Source of the DNA: an uncultured Coriobacteriales bacterium
GTDB taxonomy: Bacteria > Actinomycetota > Coriobacteriia > Coriobacteriales > UMGS124
Reading direction: 5' to 3'
Assembly (NCBI GenBank): GCA_934662525.1
Contig: CAKUKJ010000120.1
Span: 1-6,938, forward strand
DNA: 6,938 bases
This document shows, one piece after another, positions 5,501-6,938 of the stretch. Position 1 is the stretch's first letter; every line of letters begins with the position of its first letter. The notes under the pieces were generated by a model. That model saw nothing but the letters and a program-made list of their open reading frames with translations, did not search any database and had not been told where the DNA came from. The position numbers were made by a program, and so were the translations under genes.

Positions 5501-6938
5501 TCGCCGTAGAACTGCTTGAACGCGGCCACAAGCGCCGGGTTGTAGCACACGCCGCCCTGCAGCACGATGCGGGAGCCCACGGGCTTCGACCCCACCACCT
5601 TGTGCAGGTAGTTGCGCACGACCGACTGGCACAGGCCCGCCGCCACCTCGGCCTTGGTGGCGCCGGCGGACAGGGCCGCGTTGATGGCCGTCTCCACGAA
5701 CACCGTGCAGCGCTCGCCCAAATCGACCGGGGATGCGGCCGAGAAGGCGAGCGCACCGTACTCGGGCAGCGGGATGCCCAGCCGGGCCGCCTGTTCCTCG
5801 ATGAACGAGCCCGTGCCGGCCGCGCAGACCTTGTTCATCTGGAAGTCGGTCACGCGCCCGCCGCGCAGCGAGACGTACTTGGAATCCTGGCCGCCGATCT
5901 CGAACACCGTGTCCACGTCGGGCACCACCGACGAGGCACCCCGGGCCTGGCAGGTGATCTCGTCGCGCACGACGTCGGCGCCCACGTGCTCGCCGATCAT
6001 CGTGCGGCCCGAACCCGTGGTGGAGGCGGCGATCACGCGCACGAGGCCGCCCAGGCGGGCCTCCAAAGACGCGAGGCCCTCCCCCACGGCGGCCTTGGGG
6101 TTGCCGCGCGTGCGCAGGTACTGGGCGTCGAGCAGGTGGCCCTCAAGGTCTACGAGCACGAGGTTGGTGCTGGTGGAGCCCACGTCAACGCCGAGCGCGC
6201 ACGGCACAAGGCCGGCGGAGTCGCACTTCCACTCGCTGCGGAGCAGCGCCTCGAAGCCCAGGCCGCGGTCGAGCTCCTGGGGCGGCAGCGGCTCCAGGCG
6301 GGCCAGGCGCGAGGCGGCGACGGTGAGCCCCGAGGCGTCGTCCGCGGCCTCGCCGAGCAGGAGGCCGGCGAGCTTCGTTAGCGTAACGCGATCAGACACC
6401 GTCTCAGGATGCCCCTCCCCTGCCTCAAGGGCCTCCAGCGCGCAGCCCACGGCGGGCAGGTACACGAAGTCAGGCTGCACGAGCAGCTCGCCCTCGCCCA
6501 GCCCGAACACCTCGCGCACCGCGCGCACGACGCCCTCGTTCATGAGCACGCCGCCGGCAAGCGCGACCGGCGCCTGCACCGGCAGCGAGCGCACGATGGT
6601 GGCCTTGTACGCCTTCACCATGGCATGGCAGAGTCCCTGAAGGATGTCCTCCACCGAGACGCCCTCCTGCTGGCGGTGGATGATGTCGGTCTTGGCGAAG
6701 ACGGCGCAGCGGCCCGACAGGCGCGGTACCGACTGCGCGCCGGCCACGATGCGCGAGTAGTCCTCGAGCGGAAGGCCCAGGCGCATCATCTGGTCCTCGA
6801 AGAACGAGCCCGTGCCGGCCGCACAGCTCTCGTTCATCGCAAAGCTCGGCATGCGGGCGCCGAGGTCGGTGAGGTAGCGTGCGCCCTGCGCGCCGATCTC
6901 GATGACCGACGCCGAGACGTCGAACCCGCGCAGCTCGG
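2518..6938 (-). CDS. Giant fused 2-hydroxyacyl-CoA dehydratase activase / dehydratase-like protein (5' end outside window)
   Basis: Residues are numbered from the internal ATG at 6852; 28 more codons upstream are open to the edge, so that ATG is not the start. Activase domain 1 (to about 146) has CAAGTGSF with C10 and RCAVF with C49. Activase domain 2 (about 217-475) has the ATPase motif LGVDVGSTSTN (220-230), EIGGQDSKY (318-326), CAAGTGSF with C343 and RCTVF with C382. Both cysteine pairs are 39 apart, as in HgdC (C127/C166), whose dimer holds one [4Fe-4S] cluster. A DUF2229/COG3580 domain follows (about 557-870: VGIPRALMLHKLFP, C598, C607, C649, CGPD, VEMDEHYSPVGIVTRIEAF), then a COG3581-like module (about 890-1444) with a low-complexity insert near 1220-1310. 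HgdC-type activases use ATP to drive low-potential electrons into iron-sulfur dehydratases or reductases; the substrate here is unknown. It is probably cytoplasmic and oxygen-sensitive. Full length is estimated at about 1560 residues. Confidence 0.9.
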   Translation of the reverse strand, partial: ELRGFDVSASVIEIGAQGARYLTDLGARMPSFAMNESCAAGTGSFFEDQMMRLGLPLEDYSRIVAGAQSVPRLSGRCAVFAKTDIIHRQQEGVSVEDILQGLCHAMVKAYKATIVRSLPVQAPVALAGGVLMNEGVVRAVREVFGLGEGELLVQPDFVYLPAVGCALEALEAGEGHPETVSDRVTLTKLAGLLLGEAADDASGLTVAASRLARLEPLPPQELDRGLGFEALLRSEWKCDSAGLVPCALGVDVGSTSTNLVLVDLEGHLLDAQYLRTRGNPKAAVGEGLASLEARLGGLVRVIAASTTGSGRTMIGEHVGADVVRDEITCQARGASSVVPDVDTVFEIGGQDSKYVSLRGGRVTDFQMNKVCAAGTGSFIEEQAARLGIPLPEYGALAFSAASPVDLGERCTVFVETAINAALSAGATKAEVAAGLCQSVVRNYLHKVVGSKPVGSRIVLQGGVCYNPALVAAFKQFYGERVSVNPNFAVSGAFGAALMALDAWRAGCGLPADGAGVTAEELLAASQGRGASAFDTSFKGFDLLGGHEARAKVNPEEVERNLAYFARTKEAYEQGYTGELDPEKKTVGIPRALMLHKLFPMAQAYFKALGFNVLLSRESDEETVRDCQGAAQGETCFPFKLLHGHMKQLVEAGVDYIFMPRIHTVRHVKSTVDHNYSCPYMQVGAELAAQELDFAGHGIELISPQFEMDYGQNAIADSLLEIGEYLGFTRQQAARAMLKGGFAVMKFTKVLEDYGDELLRSLKPGERAIVLVTRNYNFEDPILNSGIARALIERGYKVLTVSHLHAHSLDISMDYPGLYWPFAQHVISGAKLVRRDPRLFAVYLTNHGCGPDAMVSHLFRKEMGDKPYLQVEMDEHYSPVGIVTRIEAFLNAIESYTAPEERLIPTSVEFVDTEHVAAVPGVPCAMPAVGPYGKLVAGWLRGQGFAEVRLLQTTPESLELGRRETTSKEYLTFADTLGLALAAGEGRDEACGCAGAAGQGSEAFLTELASPVAAPSTPGEFLHGNDPAASRLQLLLPSAEGGEADGQYGRVVRSVLDERGMRDVAVVAPALDKLPCAVRDIDGLFVRLLAGDVVLAAPLAARAGVAAELTRALEGACDATAALACVVEAARRVAAMPAAPGKRLGLVGEWPVVCGDALDGGTWAELEEAGNRLVRMPLAEYLLFLWRDAAQADEHERVTNDIMPILGETGVEVTPGMPDFTKRDFGLYTAGVQVTRDGHPLADSQIDFAGSGDGVDAASGASVKADIDLAAGFTTEPDAPEGVSPEQAAAAMQALEGHCGAHGSDGACGGCSAQPQVDAVTSASLSHIIGPDGMPQSAHEPARPELLAYARKLSTPEWAEVLDRLEAMLGEVSRALGPVSPYEPDQAALRDRATGLFGQFRGANARYRYAKAVCLHGRCDGVIEAASMYENVDIVLRLREQSLGLEPPILHLSFDGTLDAAPAEKLRTYLYYL

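Noticed and set aside
4195..6381. A 728-codon open frame on the plus strand opposite the giant gene
   Set aside because: It is an antisense shadow produced by high G+C codon use. Its translation is rich in His/Arg/Gly/Val with no recognisable domain, while the minus strand carries clear conserved motifs throughout.
6850..6852. ATG at 6852 as the start of the giant dehydratase-like gene
   Set aside because: The 28 codons upstream are open and encode expected activase sequence (VIEIGAQGARYLTDLG). The ATG lies in mid-domain just before the first cluster cysteine.
1..6938. CRISPR array, tRNA, rRNA or known riboswitch
   Set aside because: No regularly spaced repeats, cloverleaf-like sequence with CCA-type end, or recognisable aptamer core was seen on either strand.

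Overview
The window (about 6.9 kb, G+C-rich, long antisense open frames) looks like the chromosome of an anaerobic actinobacterium of the Coriobacteriia (Collinsella/Olsenella-like). This assignment is inferred from composition, strong GGAGG-type ribosome binding sites, a giant fused 2-hydroxyacyl-CoA dehydratase activase and a likely signalling protein of a type common in these bacteria. No marker gene is present to prove it.

Layout from left to right. (1) Bases 1-133, minus strand: the first 44 codons of a probable sensor/signalling protein, with its own promoter and RBS. (2) Bases 134-347: a divergent control region holding a promoter for each side, a palindrome next to each promoter, and a short tandem repeat. 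(3) Bases 348-897, plus strand: a two-gene type II toxin-antitoxin operon, a Phd/YefM-like antitoxin overlapping a RelE/ParE-like toxin by 8 bases. (4) Bases 986-2448: a complete IS3-family (IS150-like) insertion sequence of 1463 bp, transcribed leftward, with 24-bp imperfect terminal inverted repeats, a 3-bp GCG target duplication, orfA, orfB and an A-AAA-AAA programmed -1 frameshift site. (5) Bases 2518 to the right edge, minus strand: at least 1472 codons of a giant fusion protein made of two HgdC-type activase domains, a DUF2229/COG3580 dehydratase-like domain and a COG3581-like C-terminal module. Its first roughly 90 residues lie outside the window.

The most striking point is architectural. 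If the IS and one copy of GCG are removed, the two flanks rejoin into a 14-bp hairpin with a 3-base GCG loop followed by TTTT. This is a rho-independent terminator serving the toxin-antitoxin operon. The IS therefore landed exactly in the terminator loop, and the loop itself is the duplicated target. The insertion separates the toxin-antitoxin operon from its terminator. It also places the transposase downstream of, and in the same direction as, the giant dehydratase-like gene. The IS appears protected from that incoming transcription by a long hairpin at its right end whose 3' arm is the orfA ribosome binding site and whose 5' arm lies in the terminal inverted repeat.
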